Source: Clostridia bacterium
Lineage (GTDB): Bacteria > Bacillota > Clostridia > Oscillospirales > Acutalibacteraceae
Direction: 5' to 3'
NCBI GenBank assembly: GCA_017428525.1
Contig: JAFRQQ010000020.1
Coordinates: forward strand, 123,535-187,534
Length of the DNA stretch: 64,000 bases
The position numbers and the translations under genes are program-made. A model generated the notes under the pieces. It had not been told where the DNA came from, ran no database searches, and was given only the letters and a program-made list of their open reading frames with translations. Positions 24,507-32,585 of the stretch are shown here, piece by piece. The number at the start of each line of letters is the position of its first letter. Position 1 is the first letter of the stretch.

Positions 24507-27500
24507 TTATCCGCCGAAGAACAGGCTTTGCAGCCAGTGCACAAAGAAGTGGATCAGGATAAGAATCCAGCTGATCACGGGAATGCCCAGATGCGCCTCA
24601 ACGAAATCGCACATGATGCAGCGGAATCCGGGATTGAGCTCCTGCCCGCAGCCGTCGCACTTGCCGTTGCCATCCTCGTCCACATGCTGATGGACATCGG
24701 CGTCCTGGCCGCAGGTATCGCACTTGCCGTCGCCATCGACGTCGGTATGCTGGTGGACGTCGGTATCCTGCCCGCAGGTGTCGCACTTGCCGTCGCCATC
24801 GACGTCGGTATGCTGGTGGACGTCGGTATCCTGCCCGCAGGTATCACACTTGCCGTCACCGTCGGCGTCGGTATGCTGATGGTTTTCCATCGGGGCGCCG
24901 CAGCCGTCGCAGAGCGTGTCGCCGTCCGCGTCCACATGCTGATGAACGTCGGTATCCTGGCCGCAGGCGTCGCACTTGCCGTCGCCGTCGATATCGGTAT
25001 GCTGGTGGACGTCGGTATCCTGCCCGCAGGTATCACACTTGCCGTCGCCGTCGACGTCGGTATGCTGATGGTTTTCCATCGGGGCGCCGCAGCCGTCGCA
25101 GAGCGTGTCGCCGTCCGCGTCCACATGCTGATGGACGTCGGTGTCCTGGCCGCAGGCGTCGCACTTGCCGTCGCCGTCGACGTCGGTATGCGCCTTGAGC
25201 GGCAGTTCCTCATGGCCGCTGACCCAAGTATGGCAGCCCTCGCAGTAAACGCCCTCGGTGTAGCCGTGCGCCGTGCAGGAAGATTCCGACGCCTCCTGCG
25301 TCTGCGGATCGGTATGGTTGGTCGCGTCCTTCTCGCCGACGACGTGCGTGGAATTCACCTGCTCGCCGCAGCCGAGACAGTATTCGACATTATCATAGCT
25401 GCCCGGGGTCATGCAGTCGGCGGTCACTTCGTTCTCTTTTTCGATGCGCGTGCCGTAATCGGCATGGTTGGTCGCGTCCTTCTCGCCGACAACGTGCGTT
25501 GAATTCACCTGCTCGCCGCAGCCCAGACAATAGGTCACATTGTCATAGCTGCCCGGGGTCTTGCAGTCCGCGGTCACTTCATTTTCTTTCTCAACGCGCG
25601 TGCCGTAATCGGAATGGTTGGTCGCGTCCTTCTCGCCGACGACGTGCGTGGAATTCACCTGCTCGCCGCAGCCGAGGCAGTATTCAACCTTATCGTAACT
25701 GCCCGGGGTCATGCAGTCGGCGCCGATCACGTTTTCGTTTTCAATTCTTGTGCCATAGTCCGCATGGTTGGCGGCGTTTTTGCCGAGATTCTCCTCCTTG
25801 CTGTCGCCGAGGCCTGCGATCGCAAACTGCGCCGTATAGGTCCGGATGCCGTCGACCTTGCAGGTGGCGGTCATCGTGACGCCGTTCGTGATGGTATCGG
25901 CGTCCACCGTCATCGTATTGTTGCAGTGCTTGCAGGGCACCGTCGCGGTGCACTTCGTGTAGCCGTCCCATTTGTAGGTGACGGAGGCGCTCGTGTAATC
26001 CCAGTCGTGCGGGCCGGGTGTTTTGTCGTCAATGCTCGTGATGACGGTTTCTTGATTCGCCGCGCGCAGCTCACTGCAGCCCGTGCAGCTCCAGTATTCG
26101 ATCGTGCCCGTTGCGGTGCAGTCGGCGGCGGGCGCCGCGTCATGGTGCACCCAGTCGTGGCCCGCAGCGTTCAGCGTCACGGTTTTATCCGCCGTGAAGG
26201 TCTGCTTGCCGATCGTCGCCGTGGCGGTGTAGGTGCGGGAGCCGTTTTGCAGATGGGTAGCGGGCGTTTCCGCGGAAATGCCGACATTCGCCGTCAGGGT
26301 CTGCGTATCGTCGTCATGCACGCAGGAAACAACGACTGTTGCGGTGTAGCCGTCGCCCTCCGGCGTCCAGGTCCAGTCCGTTTCGGCGGGCTCGACGTAG
26401 GTGTGGCCGGTTTTGGTGTTCGGCTGGTACACCGCCCGTTTGCTGTGATACTCATAGACCTGATCGCCCATGGTGACCGAGGCGGAATAGAGGGTGTAGG
26501 CGTTCTCCATGCAGGTGGCGGGGACCTCTTCCGCAGTGATGTTGACCTCCGGCGAATAGGTATGCCCGCAGCTATCGCAGTTGAAGGTCGCAGTCACGGT
26601 GTTGTCATTCGACCAGACGCCCCACTGCGGCTTGCCGCTGTAGGTGTGCTGTTCATAATTATAGTACAAGGTTTGACACGTTTCGCACCTCTTCCAGTGT
26701 CGCGTGTCGTCCGAACTCCAGCCGGAGGAGGTGTGCGGCGTGGGGGTGTAGACTGCGGTCACAGTTCTGTCGGCGGTGATAAAAAACCACGAATCGTCCC
26801 ACATTTCAAATGTATAGTGGTATGATGGATCAGGAGAGCGCCCGAGGTCTTCTACGGGCGGAGGCGTTGCGTCTTCACCGTATTTCACGGTCTCCGTTTT
26901 CACTACGTAGCCGCCATAGTCGCAGAACTTCACCGTGAACTCGGCAACCTTCCACACCGCGTAGAGCGTGACATCCGCATTGCCGCTGTAGGTGCCGCCG
27001 ACGGCATATTCGGCCTGCGTCGCATCTTTGCTCGTAGCCCAGCCCAGGAATTCGTAGCCGTTGCGATACGGCTCCGTTGTGGACAGGGTGAGATCGCGGT
27101 CACGGTATTTCACCTGATCGTCGATCGACAAAGACAGCGTCGCGTCGTTCAGGTCATAATGCACGGTATAGACGTCTTCAAAACGGAAACTAATATTAGA
27201 AGTATTATCATAGTAATAGTTCCCGACGCCAAACCAATAAGTCTGCCCCGCTTTCAGTTCAGCTTGATAGAGAAATGATCCGCTATTTACGCTGAACGGG
27301 GGACTCGTCGCATCATCGACGAACTGCTCATATGTTCCGCTCTGCGCATAGGTTTCAGGGTCATAGACCAAAAGCGCGGTGTCTGTATTCCCTGTTGCGT
27401 AAATCACATACGTCCTTGTTTCGGATGGCGTGAATTGATAAAACGTGATCCTGCCGTTGCTGTTGTCTCCCATTGGAACCGTGTAGCTCGTGTTCGGCGT

Positions 27501-28946
27501 GAGCGTTTCGGGCTGATCCGGCAGCCACAGCGCATAGATTTTCGTTTGCGAGGCCGGAATCGTTTCACTTTTCAGTTTAAGGACCCGGTGCGCGCCGTTT
27601 TGATTTATTGACCAGCCAACCAGCGTGTGGCCGGGGCGTGAGACGCCGGTTTTATCCAGGTGGACCGTTGCGTCTTTCGGCAAGGTATACTCCTTAGAAT
27701 ATAATCCGAGCGTTGAGTCGAACGCTGAGTCGAACGTCATCGTGACCGCTTTGGCAAGACGGACCGGGAAATCTCCGCTCAGGCTGACGTTGTAGCTAAA
27801 CACCTTGAATTGATACGTTGTGCCTTTGGTTGCCGTCAATTTGTAAAAGAACTCATACTGATGAAACCCGATGAGCTCGCTGTCGGCTCTGCCGTCATCC
27901 GCAACGCCCAGGTAATCAAGCGTGTTACTTGCGCTGTTGTATGTGTACGCCTCGCATTTCGGATCCGGATCTGCGTGTCCCATGGAGTAAAAGATATACG
28001 TTCCGTCCTCCGTCGGCGTGAACTCAAACCACGCGCCGTTGCTGTTGCTGTCAAACACAGCCTTTTTGGTCTCTCCGACCGCGATCGTATCCATCCGGTA
28101 GCGGACCTGCACGGTTTTTGTCGGGCCCATGACATCAGTATTATCTTCGCTCGAATAAAGCAGAGGGAAAATATCTGTAGAGTAACCGCCAGGCGCATCT
28201 TTTTTATTGATAAGAAAGTAGACCCTATGGCCATCGTCGGGAATACAAGACGTCGTGTCGTCCATACTTCCCCAAAGCACTTCGTCGTACCCCCATGCGA
28301 CGCCGTACTGATCCTTTGCATTGGAAACGGTATAGTCGCCGTAGCCGTAATCATTGGGGTTCGAATAAACCACGTCGGGACCGGTGATCACGCAGGAGGC
28401 GTGGTCGAGCTTCGGATACAGGCTGCTGTTCACGGCGTTCGTATAGCTCCATTTGCCGCCGGCTCTGGTTTCCTCGTCATAGTCGAGCACCTTGGTCCAG
28501 GTGCTGTTGTCGCCGGAAACGTAGATCTTGAAATTGATCTTGCTCGTCCTGGTACTGTTGTTGTTTTTGATCCAGTCCGTCGCCGTGGCCGATTTCGTCT
28601 GCACCTTGCGCAGCTGCGTCGGGAAGCCGTTGACCGGATCACCGGTATAGGTCCAGGTGCCGCCGTCGGTATCCCATTGATTTTTCGTCACTTTCGCGGA
28701 CCAGGTCTGACCGGTCTTGCCGCTCTGCTTTATGGTGGGCACGATCAGAAACCCCGCGCTGTTTTCGCAGGAATCAAACCCGGAGGAATTCGTGTCGTGC
28801 ACGACGACCTTGATGTAATACTCGCCGGCTGCCTGCGAGTCTGTCGCTTTGACCGGTGTGTGCAGGAACTGCACCGCGGCCAGCACGAGCGCGACTGCAG
28901 TCAGCGAAAAGACGACCCGCAGAATGATTGCCGTTCTTTTTTTCAT
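24507..28946 (-). CDS. Large exported repeat protein (1479 residues) with Cys-rich tandem repeats
   Basis: A signal peptide (residues 1-35) is followed by two beta-sandwich regions resembling pre-peptidase C domains (FTPTEDGTYIFYSMG; FTPSETRTYVIYATG), two Flg_new/InlB-like repeats (GHTLVGWSINQ; GYEFLGWATSKD), and many CxxC pairs in short domains. Three near-identical 50-residue repeats (YCLGCGEQVNSTHVVGEKD) and nine 21-residue repeats (HTDVDGDGKCDACGQDTDV) follow. The DxDGDGxCDxC pattern suggests calcium or metal binding. The C-terminus is hydrophobic and aromatic (ILILIHFFVHWLQSLFFGG) and could sit in the membrane. No LPxTG sorting motif or enzyme domain is present. Adhesion or surface structure is the likely role by analogy. 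ATG 28946 has AAAGGAGGGG before it. Confidence 0.85.
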   Translation of the reverse strand: MKKRTAIILRVVFSLTAVALVLAAVQFLHTPVKATDSQAAGEYYIKVVVHDTNSSGFDSCENSAGFLIVPTIKQSGKTGQTWSAKVTKNQWDTDGGTWTYTGDPVNGFPTQLRKVQTKSATATDWIKNNNSTRTSKINFKIYVSGDNSTWTKVLDYDEETRAGGKWSYTNAVNSSLYPKLDHASCVITGPDVVYSNPNDYGYGDYTVSNAKDQYGVAWGYDEVLWGSMDDTTSCIPDDGHRVYFLINKKDAPGGYSTDIFPLLYSSEDNTDVMGPTKTVQVRYRMDTIAVGETKKAVFDSNSNGAWFEFTPTEDGTYIFYSMGHADPDPKCEAYTYNSASNTLDYLGVADDGRADSELIGFHQYEFFYKLTATKGTTYQFKVFSYNVSLSGDFPVRLAKAVTMTFDSAFDSTLGLYSKEYTLPKDATVHLDKTGVSRPGHTLVGWSINQNGAHRVLKLKSETIPASQTKIYALWLPDQPETLTPNTSYTVPMGDNSNGRITFYQFTPSETRTYVIYATGNTDTALLVYDPETYAQSGTYEQFVDDATSPPFSVNSGSFLYQAELKAGQTYWFGVGNYYYDNTSNISFRFEDVYTVHYDLNDATLSLSIDDQVKYRDRDLTLSTTEPYRNGYEFLGWATSKDATQAEYAVGGTYSGNADVTLYAVWKVAEFTVKFCDYGGYVVKTETVKYGEDATPPPVEDLGRSPDPSYHYTFEMWDDSWFFITADRTVTAVYTPTPHTSSGWSSDDTRHWKRCETCQTLYYNYEQHTYSGKPQWGVWSNDNTVTATFNCDSCGHTYSPEVNITAEEVPATCMENAYTLYSASVTMGDQVYEYHSKRAVYQPNTKTGHTYVEPAETDWTWTPEGDGYTATVVVSCVHDDDTQTLTANVGISAETPATHLQNGSRTYTATATIGKQTFTADKTVTLNAAGHDWVHHDAAPAADCTATGTIEYWSCTGCSELRAANQETVITSIDDKTPGPHDWDYTSASVTYKWDGYTKCTATVPCKHCNNTMTVDADTITNGVTMTATCKVDGIRTYTAQFAIAGLGDSKEENLGKNAANHADYGTRIENENVIGADCMTPGSYDKVEYCLGCGEQVNSTHVVGEKDATNHSDYGTRVEKENEVTADCKTPGSYDNVTYCLGCGEQVNSTHVVGEKDATNHADYGTRIEKENEVTADCMTPGSYDNVEYCLGCGEQVNSTHVVGEKDATNHTDPQTQEASESSCTAHGYTEGVYCEGCHTWVSGHEELPLKAHTDVDGDGKCDACGQDTDVHQHVDADGDTLCDGCGAPMENHQHTDVDGDGKCDTCGQDTDVHQHTDIDGDGKCDACGQDTDVHQHVDADGDTLCDGCGAPMENHQHTDADGDGKCDTCGQDTDVHQHTDVDGDGKCDTCGQDTDVHQHTDVDGDGKCDTCGQDADVHQHVDEDGNGKCDGCGQELNPGFRCIMCDFVEAHLGIPVISWILILIHFFVHWLQSLFFGG
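24623..25190 (-). repeat. Nine tandem 63-bp units encoding 21-residue CxxC repeats
   Basis: In-frame units of 63 bp encode variants of H-x-D-x-D-G-D-G-K-C-D-x-C-G-Q-D-T-D-V-H-Q. Two units carry the variant DGDTLCDGCGAPMENHQ, giving a higher-order pattern. DNA identity between units is high, so the array can change length by recombination or slippage. Confidence 0.9.
25320..25769 (-). repeat. Three tandem 150-bp units encoding 50-residue repeats
   Basis: Each unit encodes NH-x-DYGTR, an ADC-x-TPGSYD segment and YCLGCGEQVNSTHVVGEKD, with a few substitutions. A degenerate fourth copy starting NHTDPQ follows on the C-terminal side. Confidence 0.88.
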
Positions 28947-28984
28947 AGATGCCCCTCCTTTGATGTTGAGTTGCCGTATCGCAC

Positions 28985-29002
28985 GCCTGCCTTCCGGCAG
29001 GC
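28985..29002 (-). other. Leader hairpin upstream of the large repeat protein
   Basis: GCCTGCC (28985-28991) pairs with GGCAGGC (28996-29002) around TTCC, in the leader between promoter and ribosome site. It has no T-run, so it is more likely an mRNA stability element than a terminator. Confidence 0.5.
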
Positions 29003-29019
29003 TGGAATCTGCCAATATA

Positions 29020-29048
29020 ATTTTAGCGCGCGCGTAATAAAAAGTCAA
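29020..29048 (-). promoter_or_regulatory. Promoter of the large repeat protein
   Basis: TTGACT, 17 bp, TAAAAT on the minus strand, giving a leader of about 65 bases. Confidence 0.8.
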
Positions 29049-29081
29049 CGGAGACGCGGGAAGATTCTTCCGCACAGGCAG

Positions 29082-29125
29082 AAAAAAAACACGCCTGTTT
29101 TTGTTCAAAATCACAAAAGCAGGCG
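29082..29125 (-). terminator. Terminator of galT
   Basis: CGCCTG (29092-29097) pairs with CAGGCG (29120-29125), with an inner TTTTGT/ACAAAA stem, followed on the minus strand by eight T (29082-29089). Confidence 0.88.
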
Positions 29126-29146
29126 CAAGAATGAAGTTGAAGCGGA

Positions 29147-30634
29147 TCAGACGCAGGCAAGGAAACGGTCGAAGGCGGCGGCGCCGGCCGCGTCGCGCTT
29201 GAAAACGCCCGCATGCTCGAGCACGGTCGCAAACACTTTGCCGACCTCGGTCTGCAGAATGTCCGCCACAGTTTCGGCGGTAACGTCGGCATAGGCGGGC
29301 AGGAAGCCGGCCACCCAGTCCGCGTGCTTTGCCGTCATCGGATCGGCGCGCAGATCCTTACCGTTCAGGATGCCGTCAGCCAGCGCTTCCAGCTCCGTCT
29401 TCAGCCGGGCGGGCAGCACCGCGAGGCCCATGACCTCGATCAGACCGATATTTTCTTTCTTGATATGATGCAGCTCCGCGTGCGGATGATAGACGCCCAG
29501 CGGATGTTCCTCGGTCGTGATGTTGTTGCGCAGCACCAGATCCAGCTCGTAATCGTCGCCGCGGCGGCGGGCGATGGGCGTGATGGTGTTGTGCGGCGTG
29601 CCGTCCGTTTCGGCAAAAATGAAGGCGGATGCATCCGTATAACCGCGCCACGCGGTCAGAATGCGGTCGGCCAGGTCGGCGATGCGCGCGGGATCCGCAC
29701 CGCGCAGGCGCAGCGTGGACATCGGCCATTTCACAATGCCGGCGGCAATCTCTTCGAAGCCGGCAAACCGCACGGTCTTCTCGATCGGCGCGCGCTCCAT
29801 GGCAAATTCATAATGCCCGCCCTGGAAATGCTCGTGACTGAGGATCGAGCCGCCCACGATCGGCAGATCGGCGTTCGAGCCGACGAAATAATGCGGGAAC
29901 AGCGTGACGAATTCCAGCAGCTTCGCAAACGCGCCGCGGTCGATCTTCATCGGCGTGTGCCTGCCGTTGAAGACGATGCAGTGCTCGTTATAGTAAACAT
30001 AGGGAGAATACTGCAAAAACCAGTCGCTCCCGTCGATTGTGATCGGAATGATGCGGTGATTCTGTCGCGCGGGGAAATCGACGCGCCCGGCGTAGCCCTC
30101 GCTCTCGCGGCAGAGCTGGCACTTGGGATAACCGGACTGCGGCGCGTTTCTGGCCGCAGCGATCGCCTTGGGGTCCTTCTCGGGCTTGGAGAGATTGACC
30201 GTGATATCCATCACGCCGTAATCGCCGGCATACTGCCATTTCAGATCTTTCGCGATCCGGTCGCGGCGGATATAATTCGTATCGCAGGAGAATTTATAAT
30301 AGGCGTCCGTCGCCTTGACAGCAGACGCCGCGTAATCCGCGCGAAACTGCGCGATCACCTGCGAGGGACGGGGCGTGAGCACGCCCATGAGCGCGGTATC
30401 AAACAGATCGCGGTAAGTGATCGAATCCTCAATGATCCCCTGCGCCGCGGCGTAATCACAAAGCTGTTCGAGCAGCAGGTGCAACGGCGCGTCGGCCGCC
30501 GGGGCATCCGGATCGTAAGCAGGCGCGCGCAGCAGCGCGAGCAGCTGATTGGCGCAGCAGACGCGGTCCGCCGGCGCGATCAGACCCTGCGCTTCGGCAT
30601 AGTTCAAAAGCCCGTTCAGGGCAGTGCTAAACAT
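29147..30634 (-). CDS. galT: UDP-glucose--hexose-1-phosphate uridylyltransferase, class II
   Basis: GalT exchanges UMP between UDP-glucose and galactose-1-phosphate in the Leloir pathway. The 495-residue size and sequence (PQSGYPKCQLCRESEGYAGR; NEHCIVFNGRHTPMKI; GGSILSHEHFQGG) define the class II form found in Firmicutes. The active-site HEHFQGG contains the His-x-His that becomes uridylylated. No galK or galE is adjacent. ATG 30634 is supported by GGAGGGG 7 bases upstream and a consensus promoter. It is bounded by a terminator, so it is monocistronic. Confidence 0.95.
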   Translation of the reverse strand: MFSTALNGLLNYAEAQGLIAPADRVCCANQLLALLRAPAYDPDAPAADAPLHLLLEQLCDYAAAQGIIEDSITYRDLFDTALMGVLTPRPSQVIAQFRADYAASAVKATDAYYKFSCDTNYIRRDRIAKDLKWQYAGDYGVMDITVNLSKPEKDPKAIAAARNAPQSGYPKCQLCRESEGYAGRVDFPARQNHRIIPITIDGSDWFLQYSPYVYYNEHCIVFNGRHTPMKIDRGAFAKLLEFVTLFPHYFVGSNADLPIVGGSILSHEHFQGGHYEFAMERAPIEKTVRFAGFEEIAAGIVKWPMSTLRLRGADPARIADLADRILTAWRGYTDASAFIFAETDGTPHNTITPIARRRGDDYELDLVLRNNITTEEHPLGVYHPHAELHHIKKENIGLIEVMGLAVLPARLKTELEALADGILNGKDLRADPMTAKHADWVAGFLPAYADVTAETVADILQTEVGKVFATVLEHAGVFKRDAAGAAAFDRFLACV

Positions 30635-30664
30635 AAAACCCCTCCGAATCAACAATCTTGCTCC

Positions 30665-30693
30665 ATTATATCGGATTTTGACGCAAATTGCAA
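30665..30693 (-). promoter_or_regulatory. Promoter of galT
   Basis: TTGCAA, 17 bp, TATAAT on the minus strand, about 30 bp before the start codon. Confidence 0.88.
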
Positions 30694-30714
30694 GAGAGAA
30701 TGCGCAGAAACGGG

Positions 30715-30920
30715 GCTGTCGCATTTAGATGAAAACGGCGTTTTCTTCGACCGAAGGCTGTACATAGGTACGCCGAGGGAGAAAAAACGTCGAGTCAAAG
30801 CAGAAAACCCATTCATTTTTATTCTATATCAGAAATAAATAGAGCTTGCACCCCATGATCGTTTGGGATACAAGCTCTTCTTCATTGCTTGCTTTGACGT
30901 TTTTCGCTAAAGGCGACAGC
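30715..30920. mobile_element. MITE-like inverted repeat, about 206 bp, no coding content
   Basis: The ends are inverted repeats: GCTGTCGC-N-TTTAG (30715-30728) matches CTAAA-N-GCGACAGC (30907-30920). Inner arms also match: GAAAAAACGT and GTCAAAGCA (30781-30802) against TGCTTTGACGTTTTTC (30890-30905). The left arm thus looks like the right arm with about 45 bp inserted. The core holds a GAGCTTG/CAAGCTC hairpin. No open frame and no target-site duplication is visible. A degenerate transposon end is the simplest reading, but it is also possible that the repeats simply form a transcription barrier between galT and the lipase. Confidence 0.45.
30843..30878 (-). terminator. Probable terminator of the lipase gene
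   Basis: GAGCTTG (30843-30849) pairs with CAAGCTC (30871-30877), with an inner CCCA/TGGG pair, and the minus-strand flank is TATTTATTTCTG. It lies inside the inverted-repeat element. Confidence 0.6.
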
Positions 30921-30934
30921 TCCGCATAATTCTT

Positions 30935-32095
30935 TTACAGCGAATTGATCATCACCAGCAGGTCGAGATAGAACGGACGGATATAATTGATATGGATCAG
31001 ATCGCCCATGAGCGCCTGATGATCACCGCGATAGGTCGGCATCACATTCCAGATCCCCGGCTGCACGTTTGCGCTGTCGTACTCCTGCTGCGGCGCGTTG
31101 AGCGGCGCGCGCGCGGAGAAGGTGTTGACCAGCCCGTCGTTCGCTTTCCAGCGGTCGTCGATCACATAGCCGCCGGGCGTCACGCCCGTGTAGCAGCCCA
31201 TGGCGTCGATCGTCGAAAGCACCAGCGGCTCAACTTTGACGGAGGGATCGCGCACCTGATTGCCGTTGCCGTCGTCCATCGTGCAGCAGCAGGGCACGGA
31301 GAAATAATAGATGTGCGCCTGTGTTTCGATCCCGTCCAGCATGGCCAGCGCGTTGTCGATGGTCATATCGTATTCCGCGCTGTCCTCATCGATGCGCCCG
31401 TCGTTCTTGTTGCCGCCCGCGATGCCGATCATGCGCGAGGTCAGGTCCTGCATCAGCGTCGGCTTGGTCGTGCCGTCCTGGAATTCATGGCGCAGCGTGT
31501 AGGCCGTGGTGCCGTTCATCGGCGCGGAAAGCGCGGTGATGGAATAGATCCAGTCCCCTTTCCCGCCGGCGAACAGCGACGAGGCGTCCGCTGCCGCGGC
31601 CTGCTCCTCGCGGCTGCCGTTTGCCATCAGCTCGGCAAACATCAGGATCGTGGCGCCGCCGAAGGAATGGCCGAACAGGTTGATTTTATGCTCCGCGGAA
31701 AAGGCGTCGATCAGCGCCCTGCCGGTGTAATCCTTGCCGAAGCGGGCGTGCTTGCAGCGTTCGGCATGCGCCGCGCCGTAATCCACGCGCGTGCCCGTCA
31801 GCTGGGCATACAGCTCGCAGGCGCGGTCCCAGGCGGAGCCGCCGGGATCGACGGAGGCCGCGTGGCAGTCGAAGCCGCGCGCGTTGAAATAGCGGATCAT
31901 ATCGCCGCCGAACATACCCCAATACGGCATGAGCCCGTACTGCACGTCGTAGCTGCCCCAGCCGGCCAGACCGTGGACAAACACGCAGGTGTAATTCGTA
32001 TTCCACGCGTCGGTGTCGATCTCCGCCTTCGGCAGATTCGCGGTCGGCACGAGAAACATGATGATTGCCATGAAAACAGAGATGATACTTTGCAC
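30935..32095 (-). CDS. Exported triacylglycerol lipase of the L1 (staphylococcal/Geobacillus) type
   Basis: The 386-residue protein starts with a hydrophobic signal segment (residues 3-20) and then shows L1 lipase features: YTCVFVHGLAGWGSYD is the oxyanion loop, SAWDRACELYAQLTGTRVDYG the segment near the zinc site of thermoalkalophilic lipases, HARFGKDYTG the following conserved stretch, and LFGHSFGGATILMF the nucleophile elbow. The catalytic His lies in a late D-H region (RGDHQALMGD). The family hydrolyses long-chain acylglycerols outside the cell. It lacks the amphipathic tail seen in other exported proteins here. It has its own promoter and is transcribed alone. Confidence 0.9.
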   Translation of the reverse strand: MQSIISVFMAIIMFLVPTANLPKAEIDTDAWNTNYTCVFVHGLAGWGSYDVQYGLMPYWGMFGGDMIRYFNARGFDCHAASVDPGGSAWDRACELYAQLTGTRVDYGAAHAERCKHARFGKDYTGRALIDAFSAEHKINLFGHSFGGATILMFAELMANGSREEQAAAADASSLFAGGKGDWIYSITALSAPMNGTTAYTLRHEFQDGTTKPTLMQDLTSRMIGIAGGNKNDGRIDEDSAEYDMTIDNALAMLDGIETQAHIYYFSVPCCCTMDDGNGNQVRDPSVKVEPLVLSTIDAMGCYTGVTPGGYVIDDRWKANDGLVNTFSARAPLNAPQQEYDSANVQPGIWNVMPTYRGDHQALMGDLIHINYIRPFYLDLLVMINSL

Positions 32096-32124
32096 AAGAA
32101 CCCCTCCCCGAATAGTTTAAAATG

Positions 32125-32153
32125 ATTATCTCATATTTCTTTCAAATTCGCAA
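32125..32153 (-). promoter_or_regulatory. Promoter of the lipase gene
   Basis: TTGCGA, 17 bp, GATAAT on the minus strand; GGGGAGGGG precedes the start codon. Confidence 0.7.
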
Positions 32154-32235
32154 GATTTTTTTGATATTCTTTCCGCCGTGCCCGCGCGCGCAAAGACATA
32201 CGCAAAAAACTCCGATACTTTTTTTGAAAAAACTC

Positions 32236-32264
32236 TTGACAAACCGCAGGAAATTCTATATAAT
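32236..32264 (+). promoter_or_regulatory. Promoter of tRNA-Val(GAC)
   Basis: TTGACA, 17 bp, TATAAT, a perfect consensus, 18 bp before the mature tRNA 5' end. Confidence 0.92.
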
Positions 32265-32282
32265 TGCATTCGCTGAACAGAT

Positions 32283-32358
32283 GGACGTTTAGCTCAGCTG
32301 GTAGAGCACTCGCTTGACGTGCGAGTGGTCACAGGTTCGAGTCCTGTAACGTCCACCA
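32283..32358 (+). tRNA. tRNA-Val (GAC)
   Basis: Acceptor GGACGTT/AACGTCC, anticodon stem CTCGC/GCGAG around TTGACGT with anticodon GAC, T-loop GTTCGAG, encoded CCA (32356-32358). A second valine tRNA isoacceptor besides TAC at 16661. Confidence 0.95.
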
Positions 32359-32365
32359 AAAGAAA

Positions 32366-32394
32366 ACAGTCCTCAAAAGAGGGCTGTTTTTCTT
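32366..32394 (+). terminator. Terminator of tRNA-Val(GAC)
   Basis: ACAGTCCTC, loop AAAA, GAGGGCTGT (32366-32374 with 32379-32387), then TTTTTC. The gap up to 32520 shows a weak AAGACAG/CTGTCTT hairpin and nothing else. Confidence 0.9.
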
Positions 32395-32520
32395 TGTTTC
32401 AAGACAGGGCTCGAAGAACGAACGGCACAGCAAAGCTGTCTTGCGCCGCCCCTTTTTTCATGCTCTCCTGTTCAATATTGAATATTTTATTTTCAAACCA
32501 AATGAATTTAAAAAACTCAG

Positions 32521-32549
32521 TTGCGATCTTCCGGGATTCTTGTTATAAT
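32521..32549 (+). promoter_or_regulatory. Promoter of the second metallophosphoesterase
   Basis: TTGCGA, 17 bp, TATAAT, about 37 bp before the start codon. Confidence 0.78.
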
Positions 32550-32585
32550 GGAACCATCATTCCGGAAAGAGAAAGGAAGATGTCT

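Noticed and set aside
24623..25769. Regular direct repeats that could be read as a CRISPR array
   Set aside because: The repeats are contiguous 63-bp and 150-bp coding units in one open frame, without unique spacers or cas genes.
32283..32358. tRNA-Val(GAC) as an integration site
   Set aside because: No integrase, no second copy of the tRNA 3' end and no mobile genes follow within 10 kb.
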